Shown here one piece after another: positions 20,324 through 32,252 of a DNA stretch of 64,000 bases. Under the pieces are notes generated by a model. It saw nothing but the letters and a program-made list of their open reading frames with translations, was not told the DNA's origin and made no database searches. The stretch spans positions 793,336-857,335 of the forward strand of contig BCHX01000006.1 of the NCBI GenBank assembly GCA_001599755.1, given 5' to 3'. Every line of letters starts with the position of its first letter. Within the stretch, counting starts at the first letter, position 1. A program made the position numbers and the translations under genes. This DNA is from Gliomastix tumulicola (Eukaryota; Ascomycota; Sordariomycetes; Hypocreales; Bionectriaceae).

Positions 20324-23300
20324 ATGTCTCTTCGTGATCGTGACGACCTCCCGGATCGCGATGTTGCCGTTGATGCCGATGGGCGCGTCGTGGTGATGCC
20401 AGGGCCTCCTTTGTCGTCCTCGGAGGGGACGCCTGGGACGGACAGCCTGCCTACCGCCGACGACCTCATCATCACACAGTCAAGCAGCTCGTCGTGGAAA
20501 GACCTCTTCGCGTTTACTAAACTCAGCCATGCTGCCACTTTGGCCGGAGCCTTGATATCATCAGCGCTGGCCGCCGGCTTCAAGGTCGGGCTTGCCGTCG
20601 TCCTCGGCCAGGTATTCAACCTCATCAGCGACTATGCCAGCGGCACGCGGAGCGGAGATAGCACCGTCTCGAGCGTGGCGAGATGGTCATTCATCATCTT
20701 CGGCCTCGGCCTCGGCAACTGGATCATCAACTCCATCTTCCTCTCCCTCTGGGTGGTGTTTGGCGAGCTGCAGGCCAGCAGCGTGCGGCAGGATACGTTC
20801 CTCAGCTTGCTCTCCAAGGATATGTCGTGGTTTGACTCGCAGGAGCAGGGCGTGTCGAGTCTGCTCGCGCGTATCCAGACGTAAGCCATCCCTCCCTCAA
20901 AGTTGCCGTTGGACTGCTCTGACCGTCACAGACAAACTCGAGAACTGCAAGGGGGAACATCCCAGATCTTCGGCCTTTTGATCTCCGACATCATCGCCGC
21001 CTTCGCCTCCATCGCCGTCGCCCTCTACTACTCGTGGAAACTCACCCTCGTCATCCTAGCGACTGTCCCACTGTCCGTCGTCCTCCTCTACTTCGCGAGC
21101 CGCAGACTCGAGCCTGCGATACAAGGACAAAGGGCATTCATGGCCGTGGCGTCCAAGCACATCACAGCATCTCTTCTGGGCATCGACCTCGTCAAGGTAT
21201 TCGGAGGCTACGAGACAGAGCTGCGCCAGTACAACAAGGCCATCCGCAACTCGTCCGGGCCATTCAACACGGTCATTGCCATCTCGGCCTTCCAGATGGG
21301 CTTCGTCAACTTCTGGATCACGCTCATGTTTGTCGTGGGCTTCTGGTACGGCGTCGCCCTTGTCGACGACGGGCTCGAGCCGGGGCAGGTCATCACTACG
21401 TTTTACACCACCATGGCCGCGTTCCAGGGCGTCGAGGCGCTGCTACCGCATTGGCTTGTCCTGGCGAGGGGGATGTCCGCGGGCGGATTCCTCTCTGCGG
21501 TCGTTTCTCACGCGAAACGGGGCAACAAGAAGGTCTTGAAGATGGGCCGGACTCTCAGGCCAGCAGCCATTCTCGGGGATATCAAGTTAATAGATGTAAG
21601 TAAAACGGTGGGTTGGGCGTCATACTATATGTCTAACAATCATCCAGGTCAGCTTCGCGTACCCCTCGAGCCCGGAGAATATAGTCCTCAGCCGATCAAC
21701 TCTGTCATTCCCGTCCGGGCAGATGACATTCATCGTGGGAAGAAGCGGCTCTGGCAAGAGCACGATCGGCAACCTCATCTCCAACTTGTACCAGCCGATA
21801 ACGGGCGACATCCAGGTCGACGGACATTCCATGCGCATCCTCGACGAGCAGTGGATTCGCGAGAACATCACGCTCGTGCAGCAGTCCAGCGTCCTCTTCA
21901 ACGACACGCTCTTTAACAACATCGCCCTCGGTCACCGTCATCCCGAGAGCGCTACGCCGACAGACGTGCTGCTGGCGTGCTACTCCGCGATGCTTCAGTC
22001 GACGTTATCAGGCCTGGCCGACGGGCTAGACACAATCATCGGGTCGGAGGGCCACAACCTCAGCGGCGGCCAGAAGCAGAGACTGGCCCTGGCACGGGCA
22101 CGGCTCCGAGATCCGCCAGTGCTCATCCTCGACGAGGTGACGAGCGGGCTGGACCCTGTCACCCGGACGCTGGTGATGCACTCGATCCGGAGATGGCGGA
22201 AGAACAAGACGACCATCATCATCACGCACGACGTCTCCCAGATCGACGACGACGACTTCGTGTACGTCATGGACAACTCCTGTCTCGTCCAGCAGGGCCT
22301 CAAGAAAACCCTCCACCGTGACTATGGGACGCACTTCTCGCAGCTCATGGCGCAGACTCTCAGCGAGCTAGCCGCCAGTAACGCCCCCGCGACACCGCCG
22401 CTGCCGCCTCAGATCAACATTGTCGCGCCGGACGAGTTCCCAGATGAAGAGGTCGTCTCGCCTCTCACGCCCGTCATCCGCTCCCGCTCGACGCGCATGG
22501 CCGATTTCGTCTTCCGCGAGCTCGAGAACAGCAATAGCACGTTGCGTCCACAAGGTCCCTACCGCCTATCACTGGCCCTGGCTTCCAGAACAGATCTAGG
22601 CGAGCCGGCCCGGGCCTCACAGGTGTTCCTCGACGCGCCCATCACCCGTCCACGGCCGGTGTCCTTCCGCTCCGACGGCTACGGGTACGAGACGTGGGAC
22701 GAGGAGCTCAAGCGCTTCTCCAAGTTTGTCTCGCAGCAGTTCTCCCTGTCCCCCGACGCGCTGGATCCGCAGCAGGAGGAGGCCAAGGCGCTGCTGAGGA
22801 AGCACGCGCAAAAGGTCGAGCGGCGGAAGAGCGAGAACCAGTCGCCGCTGAAGAAGAGGCTGACGACGCTGAGGAAGAGGTTCACGTCGCCGAATCCGAG
22901 CACGAGGAGACGGTCGTCTGTGACGCTGTCTGGGACGACGCTGTTCTCTGGGAGGGGGGCGGAGAATGAGGATATTCCGTTGGAGGAGGGCGATTTCTGT
23001 CAATGTTCGTCTCAGCAGCAGGACAAGCCACGGGGAGACAGTGGCGAACCTGCTGAAGATACGCGCAAGGATGCTCCCCCCGAAAAGGAGCCACGCAGAC
23101 AAAAGTCACTGGTTGCTACGCTCAAGACAGTCTGGCCAACGCTCGGAGCCCGAGACAGAGCAATTTTCATCATCGGCATCTGCGCCGCCATCATCGGAGC
23201 GGGAGCCAGCCCCGTCTTCGCCTACTGCTTCGCCCAGCTCCTCGGCATCATGGCATCGGCCGGCAAGAAGTCCAGCGAAGGCACCAGGTGGGCGCTCATC

Positions 23301-24944
23301 ATGCTCGCCATGGGCGTCACCAGCGGCCTCGGCTGGGGCGGCAGCCGGTACCTCCTCGAGCGCGCAGGGCAGGCCTGGGTGAACAGCGTGCGCGCCGAGG
23401 CCGTGTCCAGGATCCTCCGGCAGCCCAGGCAGTGGTTTGGACGAGCTAAGAACTCGCCCGGCCGCATCACCGAGTGTCTGGACCGCAACGCCGAGGAGAT
23501 GCGCAACCTCGTCGGCAAGTTCATTCCCATCGTGCTGGCCGTCACGGCCATGATCCTCATCTCCCTGGTATGGGCGCTGTCCGTGTCGTGGAAGCTGACG
23601 CTTGTCACGCTGGCGCCCTGCGCCGTTGTCGTCGGCGCGGTCAAGGGCTTTGCCGTCATCAGCGTGAAGTGGGAGGATAAGTGCAATTTGAGCGCCGAGG
23701 ATGCCAGCGCGTCCGTGACGGAGATCTTCCTCAACATCCGCGTCGTCAAGGCGTTCACTCTCGAGGCGTACCTGACGAAGAAGTATGAGGATCTCGTGGC
23801 CGGCACGCTCGGTCTGGGGTTCAAGCGGGCGGTGTACGTGAGTCCGCTGTACGGTCTGTACCAGTCTACGGGGTACTTCCTCACGTCGCTGGTGTTCTAC
23901 TACGGGACGATCCTGCTGGCGGAAGACGGCGAGATCAGCGTGACGGAGGTGATGCAGGTCATCAACCTTCTGTTGTTTGGTATTGGAGCGTCGACGAGTC
24001 TGCTGGCCAGCGTGCCCCAGCTTACGATGGCGCAGGCCACGGCTTCGCAGATGCTCGGATATGCGAATCTACCTATTCATCCTCCCGAGGGCCACGACGG
24101 AAACAAGATGCCCCAGACGCCACTTCCCATCAAGATGAACAGGCTGGGCTTCGTGTACTCACGCATGAGTAAGTCACGAGTCCTGAACAACGTGACCCTC
24201 GACATCCAGGACGGCGACTGCACAGCCATTGTCGGATCGTCCGGCAGCGGCAAGTCCACCATCATCTCCCTCATCCTGGCGCTGTACCAGCCTCTCCCAC
24301 CGCGGAATCGATCATCCTCAGCAGCGCCACCATTATCCTTTGGAGGCGTCGCATCGTCACAAATCGACATTCAGCATCTACGCTCTATGATGGCCTACGT
24401 CCCCCAGTCACCCTATCTCTTCCCCGCCACCATCGCCGACAACATATCCTACGGCCTCCCAGACACGTCTCCCCTCCGCTCACGCGAGAGCATTGCCCAG
24501 GCCGCCGAATCCGCCGGCATACACAACTGGATCTCTTCCTTACCAGCCGGCTACGATACACTCGTCGGCGACGGCGGCCACACGCTCTCGGGCGGCCAGG
24601 CGCAGCGTGTCTGCATCGCGCGCGCCCTCGTCCGCCGGCCGCGGCTGCTCGTGCTGGACGAGCCGACGTCTGCGCTTGACGCCGAGAGCGCCGACATCAT
24701 CCGGCAGACGATCCGGTCGCTGCGCCTGGGCAAGGTCTGCGCTGGGGAGAAGGGCATGTCGATCGTGATGGTGACGCACAGCCGCGAGATGATGGGCGTG
24801 GCGGACTGGATCATCATGCTCGGAGAGGGCGGCGGCGTGCTGGAGGAGGGGAAGTTTGGGCAGCTGTACGGGGAGAAGGGCCCGTTCTGGAGGCTCGTGA
24901 GCGGCATGGGAGATGGGAAGGGGTGGAAGGAGGAGTGGGAGTGA
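20324..24944 (+). CDS. Ste6-like full-length ABC-B transporter
   Basis: Three exons (20324-20880, 20932-21595, 21648-24944), 1505 residues, in the order TMD-NBD-TMD-NBD. NBD1 has Walker A GRSGSGKST near residue 438, Q-loop LVQQSSVLF, signature LSGGQKQR, Walker B LILDEVTSGLD and switch ITHD. NBD2 has Walker A GSSGSGKST near 1270, signature LSGGQAQR, Walker B LLVLDEPTSALD and switch VTHS. All catalytic elements are intact in both sites. The block TRELQGGTSQIFGLLISDI at the end of the first intracellular loop resembles a-factor exporters (yeast Ste6, Aspergillus AtrD type) rather than general multidrug pumps. A long basic, Ser-rich linker (about 640-860) makes it longer than the usual 1300 residues; a missed intron there is possible. 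Likely plasma-membrane exporter of the farnesylated pheromone or a related lipopeptide. Confidence 0.88.
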
Positions 24945-26190
24945 GGATTGTAACGGAAATTACTGACGGACACGAGCTGCTTGCTTGCTATCATCGGACT
25001 GGTCATTATTTCTTGGACACGACCGTCGGAGCTGACCGTCGGAGAATATCATTTGACACATCATCATTTTTTGTTATTTTTTCAATATCGCTCGGCACGC
25101 TTATCTATCAATCTATTCGCGTCCAAGTACGCTTTTCGTCGAATCCGTCGTCACGGGACCCCGAACAAATGTCTCTCGTGCAGGGGCCCTCGGCCGAAAC
25201 CCCTCGGGTACCTCGTACCAAAGGACCTTGGATTATTATCGGGGAGATGCGGCGTCAGTGAGACTCGCGAGGTGAGTGAGACATGTGCCAGGGGGGAGCG
25301 AGGGCACACTGTGAGGCGGCTGAAGTTGTGTTACGCGAGGCTGGTCTGCGTATCCTTGTGTGTCTGTGAGGTCGAATACTGGTTTCTTTCGGGTAAGTAT
25401 GGCTTGTGTCTAGCTGACTGACGAAATGTTTGACGGGAAACGAGACTCCGTTTGCACAGAATCTGCGAGTGGCAGGTTGAGAGTGTTTGCCGTGGTGCTG
25501 GAAGGAACCGGATCTAGTGGATGGTTGCCGACTTGGCCAAGACAATAACTCCCTGACCTGTCTCTGGCCATCTCTGCCTGTCGTCGTGTCTTAAAATCTC
25601 AACCTTATCCTGACTTGTCTCGTCCTTCGGGGGTGCTTTGACCTCCGGACGCCCTCGACATAGACCTTTGGGTTCACCGGTGCCTGCGTTCCCTTTCCCT
25701 CAGTCCCAGCTGGTCAGTCAGATAAAAGGTGTGGCTCAGCGCCGAACTTCGGGCGTGAAGCGGACATCCGAAAGGTGAAAAATTGAGAGGCGAGAGGAGG
25801 GACGGGAAGGCTCGCCTTGGCGTTTGGTCACTTCCCGGGCTCACTTTCGTCTCAACTCATTTCGTCCTCTCTCGTGCCATTTTTTCTCACCGCCGACGGA
25901 CCTCCTTCTCTTTTTCTTTCTCTTTATCGTGACGAGAACGCGTGTTCACCTTGCCCTGTTTTGTTTTCTTCTTCTACAGCTGGGGTGATTCGGCGCCCTT
26001 AATATTCTCGTCAGCACGCGTTGGTTTGCCTGTCCTGTGACGGAGTGACTGGCCTCGTCAGCTGGGAGAACGTGTTGTTGTCTTCTTTTTCTATATATAC
26101 CACGCCGGACTGATCGATCTTGCGTCTTCTCGATTATCTGTCTCTTTTGTCGAATCTAGCAGCTTGGAAACTTCAACAGCACAGCACACC
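24945..26190. other. Intergenic region before the NUP gene
   Basis: About 1.25 kb without a supportable gene. The last 400 bp are pyrimidine-rich on the plus strand and end in a TATA element at 26092-26099, so this is mostly the promoter of the downstream gene. Confidence 0.5.
26092..26099 (+). promoter_or_regulatory. TATA box of the NUP gene
   Basis: TATATATA 92 bp upstream of the start codon, after a CT-rich tract; a well-placed core promoter element for an inducible fungal gene. Confidence 0.55.
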
Positions 26191-27686
26191 ATGCTTCGAA
26201 CTACGATCATCACCATCTTCCTCGCCCTCGTGGCAGCGGCCATGCCCTCGGCCTGCCAGCACGAACCCAGAGAAGACAGAATCGCCCCCAAGGTCTTCAT
26301 CATCTCCATGGTGCTCTCTTCTCCTCTCTCTTCCTGTTCCCCGATCCCTTAACTACCTTTACTAACATCCCCCAGTGGACGCCCGAAGCCAACGCCTGGC
26401 TCGACAACTTCACCGACATCCCCTCCCTCGGCACCCTCACCTCAACATCCCTCTTCACGCCGGGCCTCTCCATGCTCTACCCCAGCATCCACTGCACATC
26501 CACCCACGAGATCTGCCACGCGACCGTCGGCGAGGGCGAGATCAACGCCGCCGCCAGCATGACCGCCCTCGTCCTCTCCCCACGCCTCGATCTGCGCGCG
26601 ACATACTTCCTCTTCACGGGCATCGCGGGCGTGAACCCCAAACTCGCGACCCTCGGCGGCGTCGCGCTGGCCCGGTACACGGTGCAGGTGGCGCTGCAGT
26701 ACGAGCTCGACGCGCGCAGCCTGCCGTCGCGTGAGCAGCGGCAAAGGGCCAAAGGTCTCGTAGAGGAGGAGAAGGGGGACTGGCCTTCGGGCTACTTTGC
26801 CTACGGGACGGATTTCCCGCTCGAGTACCCGCGCATCACGTACGGGACGGAAGTCTTCGAGCTCAACGCCGCGCTGCGCGAGCGCGCGTATGGATGGAGT
26901 GCGTCGGCGAACCTCTCGGACGCGGACGGCCCGCGGTCCTACCGGCAGCTGTACAGCCTGCCGACGTCCACCTCTCTCACAGAAGAGCACCAGCAAGAGG
27001 GGGAGGAAGCAACGCAAGAGCAGAACCCGTACCGCGCTGCCGTCGGCCCGCCAAGGGTCGTGCTGTGCGACGCGGCGACGAGCGACGTGTACTACTCGGG
27101 CACGCTGCTCGCCGAGACGTTCGAGAACACGACGCGCGTGTGGACAAACGGCACGGGCGCGTACTGCATGACGGCGCAGGAGGACAATGCCAACATGGAG
27201 GTCATGGTGCGCGCGGCCATCGAGGGGCTGGTGGACTTTTCGCGGATCATCGTCATGAGGACGGGTGAGTTTGACTGACTGCAACAACAACAAGTCTAGC
27301 GCTCGGTGAGGACTGAGATTGATTTGAACTGACGTGATGTAGGCTCGAATTTCGATCGTCCGCCGCCCGGGATGACGGACTGGGAGCATCTTGCGCTGTC
27401 GGACCAGAACGGGTTCGACATCGCGCTCGAGAACATCTACCGCGCGGGCTTGCCCATTGTCCGCGGCATTGTCGACGAGTGGGACTGCGAGATGAAGGCT
27501 GGCGTCAAGACGGACAACTACGTCGGCGACATCTTCGGCAGCCTCGGTGGAGAGCCTGACTTTGGACTGGGGAGCATCACCGATGGGAAACCTGTGCCTG
27601 CGGGCGGCGGAGGGGACAGGGCTCTGGAGAAGAGGGAGATGAGTCGTCGGGTGACCAAGGGACGACGTGGACTGGGTAAGTTCTGA
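26191..27686 (+). CDS. Purine nucleoside permease (NUP) family protein, secreted
   Basis: Three exons (26191-26310, 26376-27264, 27343-27686) give 450 residues. Residues 1 to about 22 are a signal peptide (MLRTTIITIFLALVAAAMPS). The mature start, PKVFIISMWTPEANAWL, matches the 'VFIISMFxPEAxxW' opening of the NUP family (Candida NUP type). Later blocks are CTSTHEICHATVGEGEINAAAS, FLFTGIAGVNPKLATLGGVALARY, TVQVALQYELDAR, YGTEVFELNAALRERA, and the core CMTAQEDNANMEVMVRA. NUP proteins are structurally related to nucleoside phosphorylases and are named as purine nucleoside permeases; how an exported protein acts in uptake is not settled. The last 40 residues carry a dibasic, Gly-rich tail. A TATA box lies 92 bp upstream. 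Confidence 0.9.
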
Positions 27687-27814
27687 GAGACGGATAGAGT
27701 AACTGCGTGGAGGCACGTGTAATGGCATGAGTTCGCTTGAATTAGTTGTAGGAGTATACGAAACGACACGAGGAATGTACAGTCCTCTCGACACACTATA
27801 CACTATAAGAAACA

Positions 27815-30172
27815 TCACCATCTCCCCCATGCATCGTGCGTAGGAACCACACACAGCGCATCCCACCTCCCGAGGCCCCAGACGAAGATCAAATGCAGGA
27901 CGAGGAGCACGACACTCCATCCTAACCCTCGCAGCCTCGCCGGTCCGAACTCGATCGCGTCGTCCACCGTCCTCCTCGCCACGGTGGCGCTGCCTGGGTC
28001 GGGAACACGGAGATCCAGCGCAGCGCCGACAAGGAGGGGGAGGCTGACTTCCATCCGTGACATGTACGGCCAGCAGGGGCTCATGACAGTCAGGACCTTG
28101 ACGAGGAAGAAGCCGATCCGGACGAGCTGGTTGGGCAGGTCGCGCTGGGGGCCGAGGAGGCGGGTCGTCAGATAAACCATGACGAGGTAGATGTTATCTC
28201 TCATCTCGGCCGTGCGACTGCGCGGGGGCGGCATGAGAAGCGGCCGCGAGGGTCGGCGAGCCTCGTCCGTTGTGTACGAGGACGGTGTCTCGGCGTAGAC
28301 GCCCGACTGGTCATCGTCAATCTCCGTCACCACTGCTGGCTGCGGTCTGAATCTCGTGGTCACTACCTGGGAAGTCTCTCTAAGCCGCCCATCAGTCCCT
28401 GAAACGGCAGCGTGGTCAAACGTCGGGCCGCGGGGACTGCTCGGCCGCGAGCCGTTGGCCCTCGCCCGTGCAAACTGTTTGTGCGGTTCTATCAAAGTTA
28501 GGAGACCAAATGCAGTCATATATGACATCAGAAGATACGAGGGGGGACCAACTCACCTGGTGGTACGGGCGTGCCCGGCGCTGCAGGCGAATCGAGATTC
28601 TGCACCCGACTCCCATGCAGCCCGAGCGTCGGGCTCTGGCTCCTCTCCAGACGGCTCATGTCAAACGGGTTCTCGCCGCGCATCGCAGCCAGCACCTCAT
28701 TAGCGCTGGGCCGCTCAGCCGGGTTCAGGGACAGCAGTTTGCGCAGCAGCATGTACAGCCGCGGCGGCAGGTCCGGGCGCTCCCGTCGGGCGTCCTGGAA
28801 GCCCTGCCACTCCGTGATCTCGGCCCGCAGCTCGTCCACGTCCTCAAGTTCCTCTTGTATGGCGTTGGCACTGCGGTACGGAAGCTTACCGAAGCAGATG
28901 AAGTGCAGGATCATGCCGAGGGAGAACATGTCCGACTTGGTGGTGAAGTTGCCATACCTCCCTGTGACGGGGTCGATTCTAAGGACCTCGGGCGCACAGT
29001 ATGATATGGTGCCCGTTGATCCCGTCGACTTGCGCACCACGTTCTCGGCCTGTACCTCACCAAAGTCACTGATGAGACATCGCAGCTTCTGTCCGTCGCG
29101 GTGGAGGAGGCAGTTGTTGGGCTTGAGGTCACGGTGGATGTACTCGTTCGAGTGCAGGTAGGCAACACCAGAGGTGATGTCCCGGAAGAGGGAGAAGATC
29201 TCCTCAAGCGAGAGCTGTCGTATCCCTGAGGGGAGGTCGTCTGCTGTCTCAGCTTGGCCTTTGGAGCGCCGGCGTGCCCGGGCTTTCAGCTCCTCCTTGG
29301 ATGTCTCCAACGCCGCATCTCCAACCAGGTACTGCTGAAGATCGCCACCGTTGCAGTACTGCTGGAGGATGAAAGCGCAGGGTATCTCCGGTCCGAACCG
29401 CGACGTCCTCGCACTCTCCAGCCACACATGGCGGTATGAGACTAGATTTGGATGTGACAGCTTGTTCAGGAGCCCGACCTCGACGAGAACCTTCTCGAGC
29501 CACTCGTGGTCATCGCCTACGGGCACCCGCTTGCAGGCATAGTAGCCCAGGTCGCAGTCGTCAAGCTGATGCCGTACCAGCAGGACGACTCCCTTCCCTC
29601 CCTTCCCAAGAGTCTTCTCCTCCTTGAAGAAGGTCTTGAAGTATCCCGGACTGAAGGCTTGCTTGCGGATCTTGTTCCCCTCGGTATGTGGTATTTCGGG
29701 CGTGCTCGATACGAAATCGGCGTCCGTGTTGCTCGGCAGCGGCTCGTTCTCGAAGTCAACAGCATCCGACACAAATGAGCGGCCGCGCGTGTTACCGAGG
29801 GCTGGTCTGAAGTGTCTGCGCACGGGGCTCGACGATTCAGTTGTCGGGACGGAGGCCTGCGTCCCGGCCTGCAACATGCGGAAGTAGTCTGGGTTCAGGT
29901 ACGACTCGGGGCCGGACTCGTATGAATGATGATTATTGTTTCCGCCAGCGTAGGGCCGTTCGGGAGACGCAGAGCGAGCCAGAGGACGATGGCATGTCGG
30001 ACATTCGGTCAGGCTTCGGATCTCGAGGCGGTGCGAGGTCGAGTCGCGGACGACGATGGCATTGCGATGGCGGCTGGAGTTATTGGGTTAGCATCTAATT
30101 ACCAATGGAACACGCGGGAACATACAGGACAATCTCGCGCCCTTCCTGGGGATGATATGGGATCAGTGACAT
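27815..30172 (-). CDS. iks1: IKS1-family serine/threonine protein kinase with C-terminal membrane segments
   Basis: Three exons (30172-30126, 30073-28557, 28488-27815) give 745 residues. The first exon (15 codons) plus the second produce MSLIPYHPQEGREIVLRHRN, the typical IKS1 opening. A CPTC pair follows. Kinase landmarks: glycine loop GKGGKG near 172, lysine in YACKR at 197, catalytic loop HRDLKPNN at 329, DFG at 352, CAPEVL after it. All catalytic residues are intact. After the kinase domain come a Pro/Ser-rich linker and hydrophobic segments (LVRIGFFLVKVLTVM, then GWSVVLLVLHLIFVWGLG), so the kinase is probably membrane-anchored. The yeast homologue is a putative kinase of poorly defined function. 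It lies divergent to the Zn2Cys6 gene at 31134 and is convergent with the NUP gene, 128 bp apart. Confidence 0.92.
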
Positions 30173-30552
30173 GGTGCTGGTGTTCGCATTGTGGATGGGC
30201 TGTTGGTGGCGATTGGCTTCGTGGCGCGCCGTTGGAGGCCGACGCGACAACGGCGAGGTCTGTGCTGAGATGGGCAGGCAACCACGGTTTTCTTCGTCTA
30301 GGGTTCAGCCGACGCTTGCAATGGGATGTCTGGCGATCTTGAAGATTGATGGGACGATTGAAGCAGCGGTTCTGGCACGAGAAACAGGTGAAGATATGGA
30401 GGAGGAGACGAGGGCGCGTCGAAAAGTCGAGAACGTCCCTCGAGATTCCATCCGTCAACTTGCCCTGATGTCACAGCAGTCCCGCCCCCGCAGCGGCACA
30501 GAAACAGCCCGCACTACAGGAACCACAACAGGGGTTCAGCGCCCCGAAGCAC

Positions 30553-30560
30553 TATCGATA
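30553..30560. promoter_or_regulatory. TATCGATA palindrome
   Basis: Core palindrome within ACTATCGATAAG, about 380 bp upstream of the IKS1 start and 575 bp before the Zn2Cys6 start. Confidence 0.35.
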
Positions 30561-30999
30561 AGTAACTCCAGTTCACTCAGTACGAGCCGAGAATGTTACT
30601 GGTGGTTAAGCCCACGCTGCAGTTTGCATCTACACAAGGTTGCTTTGGCTTTCCAGCATCAGTGTACCTAGTCTCATAGCCTCTCACGTACTCGCCTACT
30701 CTTAACCGCTTTAATCATTCCCAACAATGCTGGGCTGTTATCCTGTTGGTTGGGCTCTCTAACAAAAGCCATCAAAATTGGAGGCACACGGAGCGGATTA
30801 ATGGATGTTTTGGCATTGTTCAACTGTTCCTCAAAGCAAATCATGTAGCAGACAGCCTCATATTCGCGACCCTCAATGCCGGATGTAGCAGCTGGATTCT
30901 GATATCTAATTTATTTACCAGTCGGCATCACATCGTGGGACGTCCATCACGCTGGACAACTCGCCCCTTTGTTTAGGGTAGCTACATCCCAGTGTGACT

Positions 31000-31007
31000 T
31001 ATCGATA
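31000..31007. promoter_or_regulatory. TATCGATA palindrome
   Basis: Core palindrome within CTTATCGATAGC, 127 bp before the start codon of the Zn2Cys6 gene; the second copy in this divergent promoter. Confidence 0.4.
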
Positions 31008-31133
31008 GCACCTGGTTGGTTCCAGCTGGAAAGAGCCCACTCCAGGCAGGTGCCTTAACTCAGCGACTATCAACTCCTTGTCACGAACACCTGAGCTTAG
31101 CTCCCCAGGCGGTCGCTTCATCTCGCCTCGACC

Positions 31134-32252
31134 ATGGCGGATCTTCGCCAGGCATGCGACAGATGCCATGACAAGAAACTGCGGTGCCCCAAAATCCCAG
31201 GCGACCCGGGGTCCTGTACCCGCTGCCTCAGAGCCGGCGTTCAATGCACCTTCAGCCCGCCTACCAAGCCTCTGGGAGCCTCGTCTCGGCGGGACCCATG
31301 GGCGTCACTAATACAGGGAAACGGTCCTACACAAGCTCAGATCATGGCCAGCGTGCCGAGCTGGGGGGACATGATGGACTATTGTGTGCCCCAGACCGCA
31401 TTCTCCCACGATCCCTTCCCGTTGCCAGTACCCGTGGAAGAGCCTCTCCACGCTTCATCTGTGCCATCCATTGGACAGACTCAGCTAACTCCCGAGACGA
31501 CGGAGAGTGAAAAGGCGAGACCGAGCTCGTCTGAGGCCACGAACCAGCTGGCCGCCATCATCACTGGCCTCGAGAGCACCAACCAGCGCATGGTCTCCCT
31601 CGGGGCCTACCACACCCCCAAGGACCGCATCCAGGAATGGGCGGATGAGTTGCGCAAGAGCATCGACCTCAGCAACGCGCTCGAGTCCCTCCTGGTCCAT
31701 ACCCAGAGCTTGTCCACCCTCTACACCACCGTCTCCGAGCTCATCAGTCCAGCCCCCGCCGCGCACGAGGACTGCCAGATCCCGGACTGCATCCACGAGT
31801 ACATCCGTAGTCCGACCGCCAACTCTTCTGCTGTGGCGCACTACTCGCTCCTCAACCTGCTGCTCGCCTGCCACCTGAAGCTCCTCGACTCCCTGGATAC
31901 GATCCTCACACATGCGCACACTTGCTCTCGCGCTGTGTCCTCCTTACCCAAGGATCAGACCCCACGCTTCGATATTCCGGAGATTCGCATCGGGTCCTTC
32001 GTCGCGCCGCCTGGAGCTGCCGCGTCTCTGTTCACGACGATGCTGTACCAGCTGCTTCTTGATCTGCAGGACAAGAACAAGGATCTGTCTAGCCATCTCG
32101 CCTCGGACCCTCAAGAGGCTGGGTCGGGATCAGCAAGGGAGCTGCAGGTGTTGTTTCTGCAGTCCGATATCATCAAAGATCGCACAGCTGGAGCAGTGGA
32201 GGATATGGGAAATGTCAAGGCGCGCATGCTGGAAATGGGCATTCCGGCATGA
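31134..32252 (+). CDS. Zn2Cys6 transcription factor, AflR-like
   Basis: Single exon, 372 residues. The N-terminal zinc cluster is complete: Cys8-x2-Cys11-x6-Cys18, then a long nine-residue loop to Cys28-x2-Cys31-x6-Cys38, with basic DKKLR between. The middle is Pro/Ser-rich. The C-terminal half is helical, with Cys/His-containing segments (HEDCQIPDCIHEYI, HYSLLNLLLACHLKLLDSL, then LFLQSDIIKDRTAG). This resembles the C-terminal regulatory domain of AflR-type regulators of secondary-metabolite clusters. No polyketide synthase, peptide synthetase or other cluster backbone enzyme lies in this window, so the target genes are unknown. It is a nuclear DNA-binding protein by family. Confidence 0.87.
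   Translation: MADLRQACDRCHDKKLRCPKIPGDPGSCTRCLRAGVQCTFSPPTKPLGASSRRDPWASLIQGNGPTQAQIMASVPSWGDMMDYCVPQTAFSHDPFPLPVPVEEPLHASSVPSIGQTQLTPETTESEKARPSSSEATNQLAAIITGLESTNQRMVSLGAYHTPKDRIQEWADELRKSIDLSNALESLLVHTQSLSTLYTTVSELISPAPAAHEDCQIPDCIHEYIRSPTANSSAVAHYSLLNLLLACHLKLLDSLDTILTHAHTCSRAVSSLPKDQTPRFDIPEIRIGSFVAPPGAAASLFTTMLYQLLLDLQDKNKDLSSHLASDPQEAGSGSARELQVLFLQSDIIKDRTAGAVEDMGNVKARMLEMGIPA

Larger units (their letters stand above)
30173..31133. other. Divergent promoter region of IKS1 and the Zn2Cys6 gene
   Basis: About 960 bp with two TATCGATA palindromes (30553 and 31000) and no supportable gene. A 166-codon open frame at 30171-30671 has no coding-like character. Confidence 0.5.

Noticed and set aside
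26442..27920. 492-codon open frame antisense to the NUP gene
   Set aside because: Shadow of the NUP exons, running across its introns and 3' end; no domain.
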